Below are positions 1 through 9,352 of a DNA stretch of 64,000 nucleotides, piece by piece. The number at the start of each line of letters is the position of its first letter. The stretch's first letter is position 1. A program made the translations under genes and the position numbers. Source of the DNA: Planctomycetota bacterium (GTDB lineage Bacteria > Planctomycetota > UBA1135 > GCA-002686595); assembly GCA_016709875.1 (NCBI GenBank), contig JADJLZ010000011.1, forward strand, positions 1-64,000, in the 5' to 3' direction. The notes under the pieces were generated by a model. That model was not told the origin of the DNA and did not search any database. It saw only the letters and a program-made list of their open reading frames with translations.

Positions 1-1505
1 TCGAGCGAGACGGACAAGCCGGCCGAGGATGCGTCGAACTCATCCGCGGTGCGCGCGAAAGTCGAGCAGGATCCATCCGCGGCGGGCGCGACCGCTCTTG
101 CCGCCAACGACCCGGTCGGGATCCTCGTCTACGGCGCGGTGCGGCAGAAGGATGGGAACGCGCCCCGCGGTACTGCAAGGCTTCGGCTGCTCTCGCCCGA
201 GGGGCGCGAACATTCGAAGCTTGCGGGCGGGAAGGGAGCATTCGGATTCACAGGCCTAGAAGCGGGCAAATGGAAGATCACCGCCACGCTCACCGGCTAC
301 CACGAACAGACCGTGGATCTCCTGCTGGACAATGCCCACCCAATCCGCCGAATCGATCTGGAACTCGAGCCCCGCACGCGGATTCCGGTGCGTTTCGTTA
401 CCCCCGACGGACGCCGGTTGAAGGATGCCCTGCGCGATCTCGCCGGCAGGGATGGGGTTCTGACCTCGAAATCGGCGTCGTGGCGAGCGAGCACGAGCTG
501 CCGCCCACGATCCAAGAACGCACACTCAGTCGCTACCAGCCATCCAGCCTGGGCGCCTTCTACCCAAGTGAGAGCGACAACTTCATCGGCATGTCTGCCC
601 AGTCGATGGCGGACGATGGGATTCTGGTCGTCGAGGATCGCTTCCCGATGTTCGTCAGCGCGACTTGGCGCACGGCGGTGCTCGAGACCCGGCGATGCGA
701 GAAGGCTCAGGGGGAAATCGTCTTCACGATCGATCCGGGGCAGGTCCTGAATCGCATCGGTGGCTTCCGAGTGCGACTCCTGGATGCAAGCAACCACACA
801 CCGCTGAAGGCGAGCCTTCTCAGCCTCTACATGCGGAGCTACGGAGCCACGATGGGCCCGGGTCCGGTCGAGGATGGGGTGGTGCAATACACACAGCTGC
901 CTCCCGGCACGGTCGAGCTCGGTTTGTCGTGTCCTGACTATGAGCGTTTCACCGAGATCGTCGACATCCAGCCAGGAATCGTCCTCGACCTCGGCACGCG
1001 AGAACTCGCCCGCACCGTTTCGTGCGAGGTGGAAGTCGTGGATCCTGCGGGGAAGCCGCTCGCGAGCATCGCATTCTGTCAGCTCGATGCAGCGACCTTG
1101 ACAGCTGCGCGACCTACCGAACCAGGGGGATATGTCGCCACCGACTCGGCCGGGGTTCTGCGCTGCCGGTGCGGTCCCAGCGCGAATTGGATCGTGCCAC
1201 ACGATTCCAACTGGACCGCGGAGCCAGTGCTGCTGGACAGTGGTCGTCGATCGAGGATCGTCATGCAGCACGGCTCGGAGCTCGTCTCGACCGTGGCAGC
1301 AACCGTCCCCGACGACGCGTTGCTCATCGTGCGCGACCGGAATCACCGATGCCTGGTGATCGAACAGGCCCGACCCGGCTTCCTCGTGCGAAGCTGTCTC
1401 CTTCCCGGCAGCTACGAGGTCGAGCTGGTCAACTTAAGCGGCACCCTGCTCAAGAAGTCGATCGACCTCGGTGAGAAGCCGCTCGTGATCGATCTTGCGC
1501 CGTGA
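1..1505 (+). pseudogene. Carboxypeptidase-regulatory-like secreted protein, 5' partial and frameshifted
   Basis: The reading frame is already open at base 1, so the N-terminus lies outside the window. Frame 1 carries an Ig-like regulatory segment (residues around KWKITATLTGYHEQTVDLLLD) up to about 450-470. Coherent protein then continues in frame 3 to the TGA at 1503-1505, so at least one indel sits there. The downstream part has repeated beta-rich units typical of carboxypeptidase-regulatory-like (CarboxypepD_reg) proteins: GGFRVRLLDASNHTPLKA, CEVEVVDPAGKPLAS, PGSYEVELVNLSG. No catalytic motif is visible. It resembles the proteins at 38.3-43.8 kb and 57.3-59.9 kb in style. The shift could be a sequencing error, but the neighbourhood is full of broken genes, so decay is the preferred reading. 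Function unknown; probably cell-surface or periplasmic. Confidence 0.6.
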
Positions 1506-1514
1506 GCGCGCGGC

Positions 1515-1908
1515 TCAGAACTTGAACAGCGCGAACTTGCGCCGCAGCTGCAGCACCAGCGCGTCGGGATCGACCGTGACGAGCTGCGGTTCGAAGTCGC
1601 AGCGGATCACGACCTCCTTCGACTCGCCGGCGCCGAGCGTGACGCTCGTGCGCGACTCGCGGTAGGGCTCAGGCGCGTCCTTCTTCTTGGCGGACTGCTC
1701 CGCGGCCGCGACGACGTTGGAGTCGCTCGGTGCCTCGGGCTGCTTCTTTGCGGCCAGCTTTTCCTCGGGGAAGCGCTCGCCGCGCGAGGCGCAGAGCTGC
1801 ACGGGCATCGTGGCCGTGCCGACGTTGCGCAGCGTGAGCTTGACCTCGAACGCTCCGGCCTCGAGGCTCGTGCGCGTGACGTTCTCGAGCTCGCTGCACG
1901 CGAAGGTG
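1515..1908 (-). pseudogene. C-terminal fragment of an unrecognised protein, cut by a transposase remnant
   Basis: On the minus strand an open frame ends with LQLRRKFALFKF and a stop at 1515. Going upstream it is coherent until about 1908 (SELENVTRTSLEAGAFEVK, then TLRNVGTATMPVQLCA). There the homologous sequence of the IS91-like transposase on the opposite strand begins. The fragment looks like a beta-rich C-terminal domain with an Ala/Lys-rich linker. The ending (VTVDPDALVLQLRRK) is reminiscent of C-terminal domains of M1-type peptidases, but this is a weak impression. The N-terminal bulk of the gene is missing. Confidence 0.5.
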
Positions 1909-2612
1909 CGGATCGAGGCGCAGGATCGTGAAGGGCTGGAGCGCCTGTGTCGGTACATCGCCCGCCCCCCGATCAAGGTCGAGCGCCTCTCGCTCGCGCC
2001 GGATGGGCGGGTGATCTACGGGCTGCGCAGGCATTGGCGCGACGGGACCTCGGCGATCGCCTTCGAGCCGCTGGACTTCATCGCGCGACTGGCGGCACTG
2101 GTGCCGCGTCCACGCGCGCACCTTCTGACGTACCACGGAATCCTCGCGCCCGCGGCGGAGTGGCGCGACCTGGTCGTGCCTGGGCCGAGGGCGAAGAGCT
2201 CGCCGTGCTCGGAGCCGGGAGTTCGAGTCTGGGTTCGAAGACCTGCACTCCGCTGTCGCAGAACAACTCGCTGCAGGCGCAGAGCTGCACCTCGGGCTTC
2301 GCGGCCGAGCCTGCTGGGGAACCCTGCGCGCCGGGTTCGGGAGCCGAGCCCACGGCGGAGTCAGCAGGCACACCGCTCGCTCTCGCGCACAAGCTCCGCC
2401 GCCCGACGCGCACGAGTTGGGCCGAGCTGATGAAGCGGGTATTCGAGATCGACGTGCTGATCTGCCCGCACTGCGGCGGCCCGCGCAAGCTGATCGCATT
2501 CCTGACGGACGGCCTGGTCGTGCGCAAGATCCTCAACCACCTCGGCCTCCCGACGGAGCCCCCAGCGCTCGCGCCTGCCCGGGCTCCGCCTGAGCCGGAG
2601 CTCGCCTGGTAG
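1909..2612 (+). pseudogene. IS91-family (Y2) transposase fragment, copy 1
   Basis: The longest of four Y2_Tnp remnants in the window. It starts inside the conserved block before the C-terminal domain (RIEAQDREGLERLCRYIARP, then FEPLDFIARLAALVPRPRAH and LLTYHGILAPAAEWRD). It shifts frame near 2200 and continues in frame 3 to the C-terminus (TSWAELMKRVFEIDVLICPH, CGGPRKLIAFLTDG, HLGLPTEPP), stopping at TAG 2610-2612. The N-terminal zinc-binding and HUH/Y2 catalytic part is absent, so it cannot be active. IS91-type elements move by rolling-circle transposition. Past the stop lies the non-coding terminus shared with 4555-4888 and, more distantly, 20772-21011. Confidence 0.85.
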
Positions 2613-2853
2613 CTCGGGGCGCTGATCCGCGTCATCAGCCGGTGCCTTCAGGGGTGCGGGTGGGGGAGAACTGCGTTCCGAAGAGCGATCGGACGGCGGA
2701 AGAGGGGCTGTGGGGCCCCCGAGAACCCTGCCACCTGGTCTTGCGGGCAGAAAGGTAGACGCGGGGAGCGCTCGGGCAGGGTCAGGGCTGCCCCGGAAAC
2801 GCCCGGCAATGCTAGGCTGGCGCCGAGGTCATGCGCTTCGATGTCCTACGCCC
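2519..2853 (+). repeat. IS91-like 3' terminus, direct repeat copy A
   Basis: This 335-bp block recurs at 4555-4888 in the same orientation with only a few differences: one base missing in the second copy and a substitution after the transposase stop codon. It contains the last 94 bases of the Y2 transposase frame. After that comes a small hairpin (GCTGAT at 2621-2626, loop of 7, ATCAGC at 2634-2639) and about 210 bp of non-coding DNA. The block ends in a segment containing AGGTCATGCGCTTCGATGTC. The match starts and stops abruptly, as expected for a transposon end. Confidence 0.85.
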
Positions 2854-2889
2854 TGGCGCCGAGGTCATGCGCTTCGATGTCCTACGCCC
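2818..2889 (+). repeat. Perfect 36-bp tandem duplication at the element terminus
   Basis: Positions 2818-2853 and 2854-2889 are identical 36-mers running from TGGCGCCGAGGTC to GTCCTACGCCC. The first unit is the end of repeat copy A; copy B at 4888 has a single unit. The IS1380-like transposase remnant begins directly after the second unit. Confidence 0.9.
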
Positions 2890-3797
2890 TTGCCGAACTG
2901 CTCAGTGATCCAGCGCACACCGCGCATGTGCCGCGCTGCGTGGATCGTGAGCCGCGAGTTCTTCGCCATCGCCACCATGTAACCGACCTTCAGCTCGTCG
3001 AAGAGATCGAACAGCTCGCTCGAAGCGAAGCCCGCGTCCAGCCGCACCACGATCTTGGCCTTGCGAAACCGCTGCCGAAGCAGCGGCACCACACGACGCA
3101 GCATGGTTCGCACGCAGCGGCCTTCGGGGCCGGTGCCCGGACGCAGGCGCGCGAAAAACAGATGCTGCTCGGGCAGGTCGTCGATCGAGAGGAAGCCGAA
3201 GAGCGGCAGGTAGCACCAGGAGTCGTAGTAGGCGTTGAAGAAAGCGAAGGGCTGCTGGCCGTGCGTCGGATCCTCGCTGCCGTCGAGGTCGATCGTGATC
3301 CGACGCGCACGGCGATGACGATGTGCGAGCCTCCCGATCACCGCGCGCTCCAAGGCGCGCCCCATCGCGACGACCGCACGCCCACCCTGGCCGCGCTCGA
3401 AGCGCGAGAGCGTCGGTTGCGAAGCCAGGCTCGTCGCGCTGTCCGCCGATCGACCGCAGGCCAGCTTGAAGAGCGGATCCTCGCCAATGCGTGCGGCGTC
3501 GTTGCAATCCGCGTAGCCATGCGCGATCGAGAAGACGCGCTGGCGCACCAGCTCGGTGATGCTGTGGTCGACGCTCCTCGCTCGGCGAGCGTCCACGAGC
3601 TGCTGCGACAAGACCGCCGTCAGCCCGAGCTTGCGGTCCAGCGCCGCCAGCAAGGGAAGGCCGCCATCCGAGCTCTGCGAGGGGGCGCTGAAGGCGACCG
3701 TCACGGGCTTGGACGAAAGGTCGTCGAACAAGACGGGCTGAGTGGTATCGTGGCGCATGCGGGTGAGGACTCGTGGGTCTGTGGTTGTCGCAAACAC
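2890..3797 (-). pseudogene. IS1380-family transposase, C-terminally truncated
   Basis: The N-terminal roughly 300 residues of an IS1380-type DDE transposase. Family hallmarks are in order: LASQPTLSRFERG, ITIDLDGSEDPTHGQQ (first catalytic Asp), AFFNAYYDSWCYLPLFGFLS and VVRLDAGFASSELFDLFDE (second Asp). Homology ends at RGVRWITEQFGK, exactly where the IS91-like terminus begins (2889). The last third of the protein, with the final acidic residue, is gone. The likely native start is the ATG at 3758 (MRHDTTQPVL); the longer frame begins at 3797. The sequence upstream (around 3825-3852, ending CGTGAATTATCCGGGCTAG) may be the surviving left end of the element. Confidence 0.85.
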
Positions 3798-3856
3798 ACA
3801 TTCGCACGCCGGTCGTCACCCGCGACTATTTCTCGTGAATTATCCGGGCTAGAGCG

Positions 3857-4381
3857 ATGAAACACGAGAACCTGAGCCGTTCAAGGATCACCCTGGAGCT
3901 ATTGAATGCAGCCATTCTGGTGGCGTCAATTGCTTGGACTGCACTCGAAGTGAGGGCACTCTTGGAGCCCTACGAGTTTGCATCGCTTTATGGCATTGAC
4001 CAAACTCGGGAGCTCGTGTTTATCCGGCTGTCCTGGGTGGGATACGTGCTCGGGCAAGTCCTCGTGGCCGCGCTCCACGTGCGGTCGCTATTTAGGCCGC
4101 GTGGACGGCGGTCGGCTATCAAGACGCAAATCCTCTTCGGATCCGTGTTCCTCGTGATTGCGCTTACGCCCCAAGCGAGGGCCGCGTGTGAGATGATCTA
4201 CAACACTGACAAGAACTGGTTCTATGAGCATGGCATCATGATGGGGGTCATTCCGGGTGGAACTCCATTGGTGTTCGTAATCTTGGTAGCATCGGCGTGC
4301 GTGCTACTTGCCGTTGTGCGTCGAACCGGCCTGGGCGCTCTTTCGCAGGAGGTCGGATCACACTCACACGGGGCGCGCTAA
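3857..4381 (+). CDS. Small polytopic membrane protein of unknown function
   Basis: A 174-residue intact frame with about four hydrophobic segments: residues ~14-37, ~53-75, ~96-113 and ~135-156. A loop of charged and aromatic residues (YNTDKNWFYEHG) lies between the third and fourth. No family is recognised. It lies between an IS1380 remnant and the second copy of the IS91-like terminus, so it sits inside a segment bounded by direct repeats. Base composition is visibly less GC-rich than the 28-64 kb half, suggesting acquired DNA. No good ribosome-binding site is seen before the ATG. Confidence 0.6.
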   Translation: MKHENLSRSRITLELLNAAILVASIAWTALEVRALLEPYEFASLYGIDQTRELVFIRLSWVGYVLGQVLVAALHVRSLFRPRGRRSAIKTQILFGSVFLVIALTPQARAACEMIYNTDKNWFYEHGIMMGVIPGGTPLVFVILVASACVLLAVVRRTGLGALSQEVGSHSHGAR

Positions 4382-4554
4382 GAACGACAGGGCGCTTGAC
4401 TGATGCGTGGCTCGGCTGTGGAGACCGCTCAAGCGTCATGAAGGTGTGCCCATTTCATTCGCGCTGCGCGAAGTGAAGTGATGGCATTCGATCAGTTCGA
4501 GGTGAGGCCCCCAATACCTGAGGCGATCGGACCCTCGCTTCACCGGGGGTTCTC

Positions 4555-4888
4555 CGTGCGCAAGATCCTCAACCACCTCGGCCTCCCGACGGAGCCCCCA
4601 GCGCTCGCGCCTGCCCGGCTCCGCCTGAGCCGGAGCTCGCCTGGTAGCTCGCGGCGCTGATCCGCGTCATCAGCCGGTGCCTTCAGGGGTGCGGGTGGGG
4701 GAGAACTGCGTTCCGAAGAGCGATCGGACGGCGGAAGAGGGGCTGTGGGGCCCCCGAGAACCCTGCCACCTGGTCTTGCGGGCAGAAAGGTAGACGCGGG
4801 GAGCGCTCGGGCAGGGTCAGGGCTGCCCCGGAAACGCCCGGCAATGCTAGGCTGGCGCCGAGGTCATGCGCTTCGATGTCCTACGCCC
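4555..4888 (+). repeat. IS91-like 3' terminus, direct repeat copy B
   Basis: A 334-bp near-identical copy of 2519-2853. Its first ~90 bases are the tail of the Y2 transposase frame (VRKILNHLGLPTEPPALAPA), put out of frame by a one-base deletion near 4618. The former stop TAG is at 4645-4647, followed by the same hairpin (4656-4661 with 4669-4674). The sequence upstream of 4555 is unrelated to that upstream of 2519. So this copy has only the terminus, joined to different flanking DNA. Confidence 0.85.
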
Positions 4889-4892
4889 AGTT

Positions 4893-4953
4893 GTTCGAGA
4901 GCAGTGTTCGAGAGCGTTCGTGGATCAGGCCGGGCGATCGCGGATCAGGCCGG
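4893..4953. repeat. Two pairs of short direct repeats beside the IS110 transposase end
   Basis: GTTCGAGAGC occurs at 4893-4902 and 4906-4915. GGATCAGGCCGG occurs at 4922-4933 and 4942-4953; the second copy overlaps the transposase stop codon. The cluster lies exactly between the IS91-like terminus and the IS110-type coding region, so it marks the element junction. Such repeats could be remnants of successive insertions or part of the element end. Confidence 0.6.
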
Positions 4954-6121
4954 CATGAGCTCGCCACGCTTCTTCGCCAGATGGAACGGGTCGTACACCT
5001 CGCCTGTCTTCCAAAGGTGATGCAGGAGCACGGCCAGTTTGCGCGCGACCGCGACCTTGGCTCGCTTCCGGCCGTTCTTGCCGCCCTGCGCCGCGAGCTT
5101 CAGCCCGAAGCGTCGCAGGTCGCAGTCCGGACCGAACGGACCCAGGATGTAGTTCGCGGCGATCACGAGCAGTCGCCTCAGTGCTGGATCACCGGACTTG
5201 GTGATGCGCAGTTGCGGCGCAGATGCGCCCGAGTCGTGCGTGCGCGGCACGAGCCCGAGATACGGACCGACCTGGCGTGAGTCGAGGACGCGCGAGGGAG
5301 TGTCCAGCGTCAGCACGAAACTGAGCGCCGTCACGGGCCCGACACCACTCACCTGGCGCAACAGCTTCGTCGCGGGGTAGCGCTCGTCCGCCAGCTGCTC
5401 GATGCGTGCGTCGAAGCACTTGATCTCGTCGGTGATCTGGCCAATCAAGCGCACGATCGGCTGCAGCGCGGGCACGAGCTCGGCGGGCAGCTGCGTCAGG
5501 ACACGCTTGTGGAAGCCGTCGGCCGAGCACGTCGGCAAGCGCTGTCCGAACGACTTGATCGCGCCGCGCACGTGGTTGATCAGCGCCGTGCGTGACGCGA
5601 CCGCGACGTCGCGCGCGCGCTTCAGCGCCAGGTCGGCCTGGCACTCGACCGAGCGGTGTGTCACCGGCGAGAGCAACTGCGGATCGACGCGCCCAAGACG
5701 CGCGAGCAACTCGGCGTCCGTGCGGTCGTTCTTGCGCTCGTTGCGCGTGATCAGCTGGACACGACGCGGATTGGCGACGATCACCTCCAGCCCGGCAGCC
5801 TGCGCCAGACGGCTGACCCAGGGCGACTGACCGCCGACTTCCATGATCAGGCGCGCCGGTGCGACGCGCTGGAAGAACGCCGTCAGGTCCTTGGGCAGCA
5901 TCGCGACCTTGCCCTGCTTCGAGCGGCTGGCTGCCATCATCCAGCACGCAGTAGTGTGAGTGGCGGTCGCCCAGGTCGAGCCCGACCGTGACCGAAACGG
6001 GCGGGACCGCCGCCGACGGCCGCGGCGTCGTGGGGTCCTTCCGCGAGGGCTTCCTCGTCGGGCTCGCCTGCGTGGCTTGGGCGCTGGTCGGGGCAGTGGT
6101 CGGGGCGGTAGACTGCTTCAT
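4945..6121 (-). pseudogene. IS110-family DEDD transposase with one frameshift
   Basis: The N-terminal RuvC-like part starts at 6121 with a ~45-residue Thr/Pro/Ala-rich lead, then TVGLDLGDRHSHYCVLDD (first Asp of DEDD). At about 5932-5945 the frame shifts and continues as KQGKVAMLPKDLTAFF. Then come IMEVGGQSPWVSRL (Glu), KNDRTDAELLARL (the two Asp) and the C-terminal Transposase_20 domain (LRQVSGVGPVTALSFVLTL, QVGPYLGLVPR). The frame ends with a stop at 4945. Both halves are otherwise full length, so a single indel separates it from an intact enzyme. IS110-type enzymes recombine seamlessly, guided by an RNA from the element's non-coding end. Confidence 0.85.
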
Positions 6122-6546
6122 GGTCGGCTTCCTTGTGGTTCGGGGTTGGTGAACACCCCCCTCCTACCACTGAGGCGGCGCAAGCACGACCTCGCGTGGA
6201 GGCCGGCCTTCTCATCCCATCTACGCCCAGCACGCAGATCATCCCAGCACTCTCGACACGATGCCCGAGGCACGCCCCGGGGGGGCCAGTCCGCTTCCGT
6301 GGGGGTCAAAGCCAACGCGGCGGAAGCCTCGCGTTGACGGTCGAGCATGCTGACTGCAGTTCACACACGCAGCCCATCTTGCGCATCCACTGTAGGCTTC
6401 GTGCGCACTGCCGAGGGGCGATCGACCCCTCTCTAGGCACGAGGCTGAACTGGAATAGGCGGGCAGCGAATCTTGTGCGCAACCATATCGTGGGCCGCAG
6501 CCATCGACGGTGGTTGCGGCCCGCCTGTTCAGCGGCGCGGGTGTCA
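6122..6546. other. Gene-free stretch upstream of the IS110 transposase, with a hairpin
   Basis: No convincing protein is seen on either strand. The part next to the transposase start (6122-~6260) is where an IS110-group element would carry its guide (bridge) RNA, but no such RNA was folded here. A strong imperfect inverted repeat lies at 6492-6503/6511-6522 (GGGCCGCAGCCA, loop of 7, TGGTTGCGGCCC). It is just downstream of the sigma-factor remnant on the minus strand and could be its old terminator, although no T-tract follows. Confidence 0.4.
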
Positions 6547-6795
6547 GGACATCCGCGCGTAGAGCCACGCCCGCGCCGCCCCCACTCCCGCTCAAGGGTA
6601 CGCTTCGGCGTGTCCAAGACCTCCGCGACCTGATTCATCTCCAGGCCCGCGAAGAAGCGCAGATCGACGGCGCGGGCCATCTGTAGGCTCACCTCGGCTA
6701 GTTCCTGGAGAGCTTCATCGAGCGCGAGCAAGTCGATCGCCAGTGGCTTATAGCGGGCCACCACCCGGTCCAGCGCCGATGGATCGGACTCCTAG
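6547..6795 (-). pseudogene. ECF-type sigma factor, C-terminal fragment
   Basis: The minus strand encodes region 4 of the planctomycete ECF-like sigma family: LLALDEALQELAEVSLQMAR, AVDLRFFAGLEMNQVAEVLD and TPKRTLEREWGRRGR. A frameshift then restores the family's usual ending AWLYARMS with a TGA at 6547. The helix-turn-helix is recognisable. Region 2 and everything before ESDPSALDRVVARY is missing, preceded immediately by a stop codon. It is a dead remnant of a regulator. Confidence 0.75.
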
Positions 6796-7923
6796 CTGTG
6801 AGATTGGCGCGGCTGTCCGCCCCAGGCGGTAGGACTCGGTGGAAGAGACAGGGCAGCGGGAGCGAGAAGCCACACTAGGAGGCGCACGCGATCGTTCGTG
6901 TGCGGCGGCAACGCGGTTTCAGTCGCCACTTCGGAGCGAGGGCGAGTGCCGCGCCAGGGCCGAGCGCGAGGGCCTGGCCCGGCGACGAGACGCCGAAGCG
7001 CGCCGCTGAAATCGAGGAGCGCGGGCATGTGCCGCGCGTCCAGATCGCCTCTGGGGCGTTGGCGTGTCGATCGCGCCGAGCGCGTGCATCGCCTTCGAGG
7101 CCGAGGTCGGCTGCGCGTCAGTTCTGAAGCGCGTGTGAAGCCACCCGCCGCGCGCACGGCTCGCGCTCCGCGGCGAGAACGCCACGTTGCACCCACATCT
7201 GGTCCGCGGGGCTCAGCATGCCGTGAGTCCGCAAGGCGCGCCCAGCAGGAGGGGAGTGTTCCTGGAAACGGGGCGACGTGGCGCAAGGCGCGTCGGCGTT
7301 TCGACTTGCGGCTCCGCCGCCCACACTTCGCAAGCCATCGGCCGAACTCTGCCCCGCGCGGTAGATCACAGAGAGTCCGCCAACTATCACGGAATTAGTC
7401 GCGAGAGTCGCGTGGGCGGGAACAACGGACGCGCAGATCGCACGTGAACACCGGCGCGATTCTCGGTTTCCCCGGTTGACAGCCTGAGTAGACAGGAGGA
7501 TGGTGAACACGGCATGAGAGCTTCCCCTCGCGCGCTACCCGATCCTCAACCGCCCATGAACGTGCTGTTCACGTCGGGATGCGATCGATCCTCGGCTTAT
7601 GCGCGGCTTCGGCCGGGGGCTACTATGCCAGACTACCGTGTGACCGTGGGGCCGCAGAGTACCTTCCCCAAGCGGCCTGTTCTGCGATCGATGACGCCGT
7701 GCGCAATACGCGAGGTGCGCGTGCTCGACGGCGCGCGACCCGTGAGGCCATCTACAGGACGCTTGAGCGGTATGGCATGGCCACAAGAGCCCGAGGCGGT
7801 GTGCTCGTCTCGCACCCTGCGAGTGCAGGTAGTACGTAATCGCCACCGTGATCACTACAAGTTCCTGATCAGCGATGGCAATGATGTCCGTCTATTAACC
7901 AGATTTCTTCAAACGGAGGTGGC
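6796..7923. other. Roughly 1.1 kb without a recognisable gene
   Basis: Several overlapping open frames occur here (for example minus 7118-7510 and plus 7579-7839). They are Arg/Ala-rich or compositionally odd and match no family I know. The frame at 7579-7839 contains a segment (AIDDAVRNTRGARARRRATR) that might be old coding sequence. The stretch is best read as decayed DNA. At its end, GGAGG at 7915-7919 is a clear Shine-Dalgarno for the ATG at 7924. Confidence 0.4.
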
Positions 7924-9197
7924 ATGCGCGCATTGGCAGTTCTAGGTCTCCTGGGCGTCACTGGGAGCTTTCTCCTGGTGGGGTTGGCTTCACAACAGAC
8001 AGCGACGGGTCCGGAGGCACGTTTGGTCGCTCACGCTGGGGATCATCTTTCCGGTGAACTGTCCGTTGGCTCGTTCGAAGTTCCAGCGGGGTCGAGGTGC
8101 TGGTCGACGACGATCTCACCGTGACATCGAGTACCACAGTTCGAATCGATGGAGTCTTGAAGGTGCGTGACCGGTCGACCTCCGACAAGAAGCTCAGCGC
8201 GCCAAACATCCACGTCGAGGCTCGGGAGTCCATCTCCATCGCAGGTAGTGTGCTTGGATGCAGGGGCAAAGAGTCTCAGAACCCCAGATCCGAGGGGGAA
8301 GGTTCGTGCATCGTGCTTACAGCTCCCATCGTGTGGATAGATGGAGTTGTGCGCGGCGGAGACGGCGGTCGATGCACTGCACACAGCCCAATCGCGAAGG
8401 GCGGGAACGGAGGGTCCGTCGATATCTTCGGGTCCTACTTCACGCACCGCACCGAGAAGGTTCCTCATGAATGGAAGCTCATCAACTGGGGCGCAATCGG
8501 TGGCAATGGCGCCCGGCCTGCTGGGAATGGCGGAGATGCGATTGCGCACGGGGCGCTACCCGGTGCTGACGAGGCTGTCGCAAGGTTGGTGCTTGTGGAC
8601 ACGCAGCACCGCATCGAAGCAGGGAATGCCTCGTCGCCGAGCCCCGCATTCGACTGCCCCGCTGGAACGGGAGGCACGCTTGGTGGACCAAGCACGGGTG
8701 GCGCCGGGGATACTGGGACCACCGGAGATGACGGGGACTCAACTCACCCGAATGGCTACCCCGGCGGCAATGGGGGAACTGGCGGCCTCGGAACGGGTGG
8801 TGGGGGCGGCGGCGGTGGCTCGGGAGGAAATTGTTGCCCTGACCACGGTGGAGCAGGAGGCGCTGGAGGGAACGGCGGTGTCGGAACAGGCGGGCCCGGC
8901 GGCACTGGAGGGCAGGGCGGTGATGGCTATGACACAGGGAACGGTGGGAGGGGTGGAAACGGGGAACTGGCGGGACTGGAAAGGGAGGCAACGGAGGGGC
9001 GGGCGGTGCCGGCGGTCCGGCACTTAGGTGCCGGCGGAACTGGTGGCACCTCACCTACCGGGGCACCCGGCACGCACGGGAACGGAGGGCCGGGTGGAAG
9101 CCCAAATCCGAGACCGGGCGCAAATGGAGGAGACGGTGGGGCGCTGTCCGGTGACGCAGGGGCCGCAGGATCCACTGGAGGTCCCTGCCCGCAGTAG
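7924..9197 (+). pseudogene. Glycine-rich secreted protein, frameshifted
   Basis: An ATG with a strong Shine-Dalgarno (GGAGG, spacing 4) begins a signal peptide (MRALAVLGLLGVTGSFLLVG). The frame shifts near 8090-8097 (VPAG joined to VEVLVDDDLTVTSS). It continues as a beta-helix-like N-terminal domain (LKVRDRSTSDKKLS, then IHVEARESISIAGSVLG) and a long Gly-rich tract of GG-x-GG units (about 8670-9190). Within the Gly tract the pattern leaves the main frame between about 8963 and 9027, where the -1 frame reads GGTGGTGKGGNGGAGGAGG, and then returns. That implies two further compensating indels. The intact relative at 53150-54382 has the same plan. Probably a surface or exported structural protein. 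Confidence 0.65.
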
Positions 9198-9352
9198 GAG
9201 GGCCTCGTACTGCTGAACACCAAGGGCATCGTTGTCCGCCAGGATTCCCTACCCCATTCGATGGGGTGGGGAGCCCGATCGTATTAGATCATGTTCGTCC
9301 GAGCCGCAGGTGGATACAATATTCCCGATCGTCTCCAAGCGGAACGCAGCGT

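Noticed and set aside
4945..6121. Programmed frameshifting of the IS110-type transposase
   Set aside because: No slippery heptamer was noticed at the shift point near 5940 and IS110 transposases are normally a single frame; a plain indel is simpler.
6898..7398. Plus- and minus-strand open frames in 6.9-7.5 kb as real genes
   Set aside because: No recognisable motif, biased Arg/Ala/Pro composition and mutual overlap; listed only as a gene-free stretch.
8670..9190. Repetitive GGN-rich DNA that could be mistaken for a CRISPR-like array
   Set aside because: No constant repeat with unique spacers; the periodicity is that of GG-x-GG codons.
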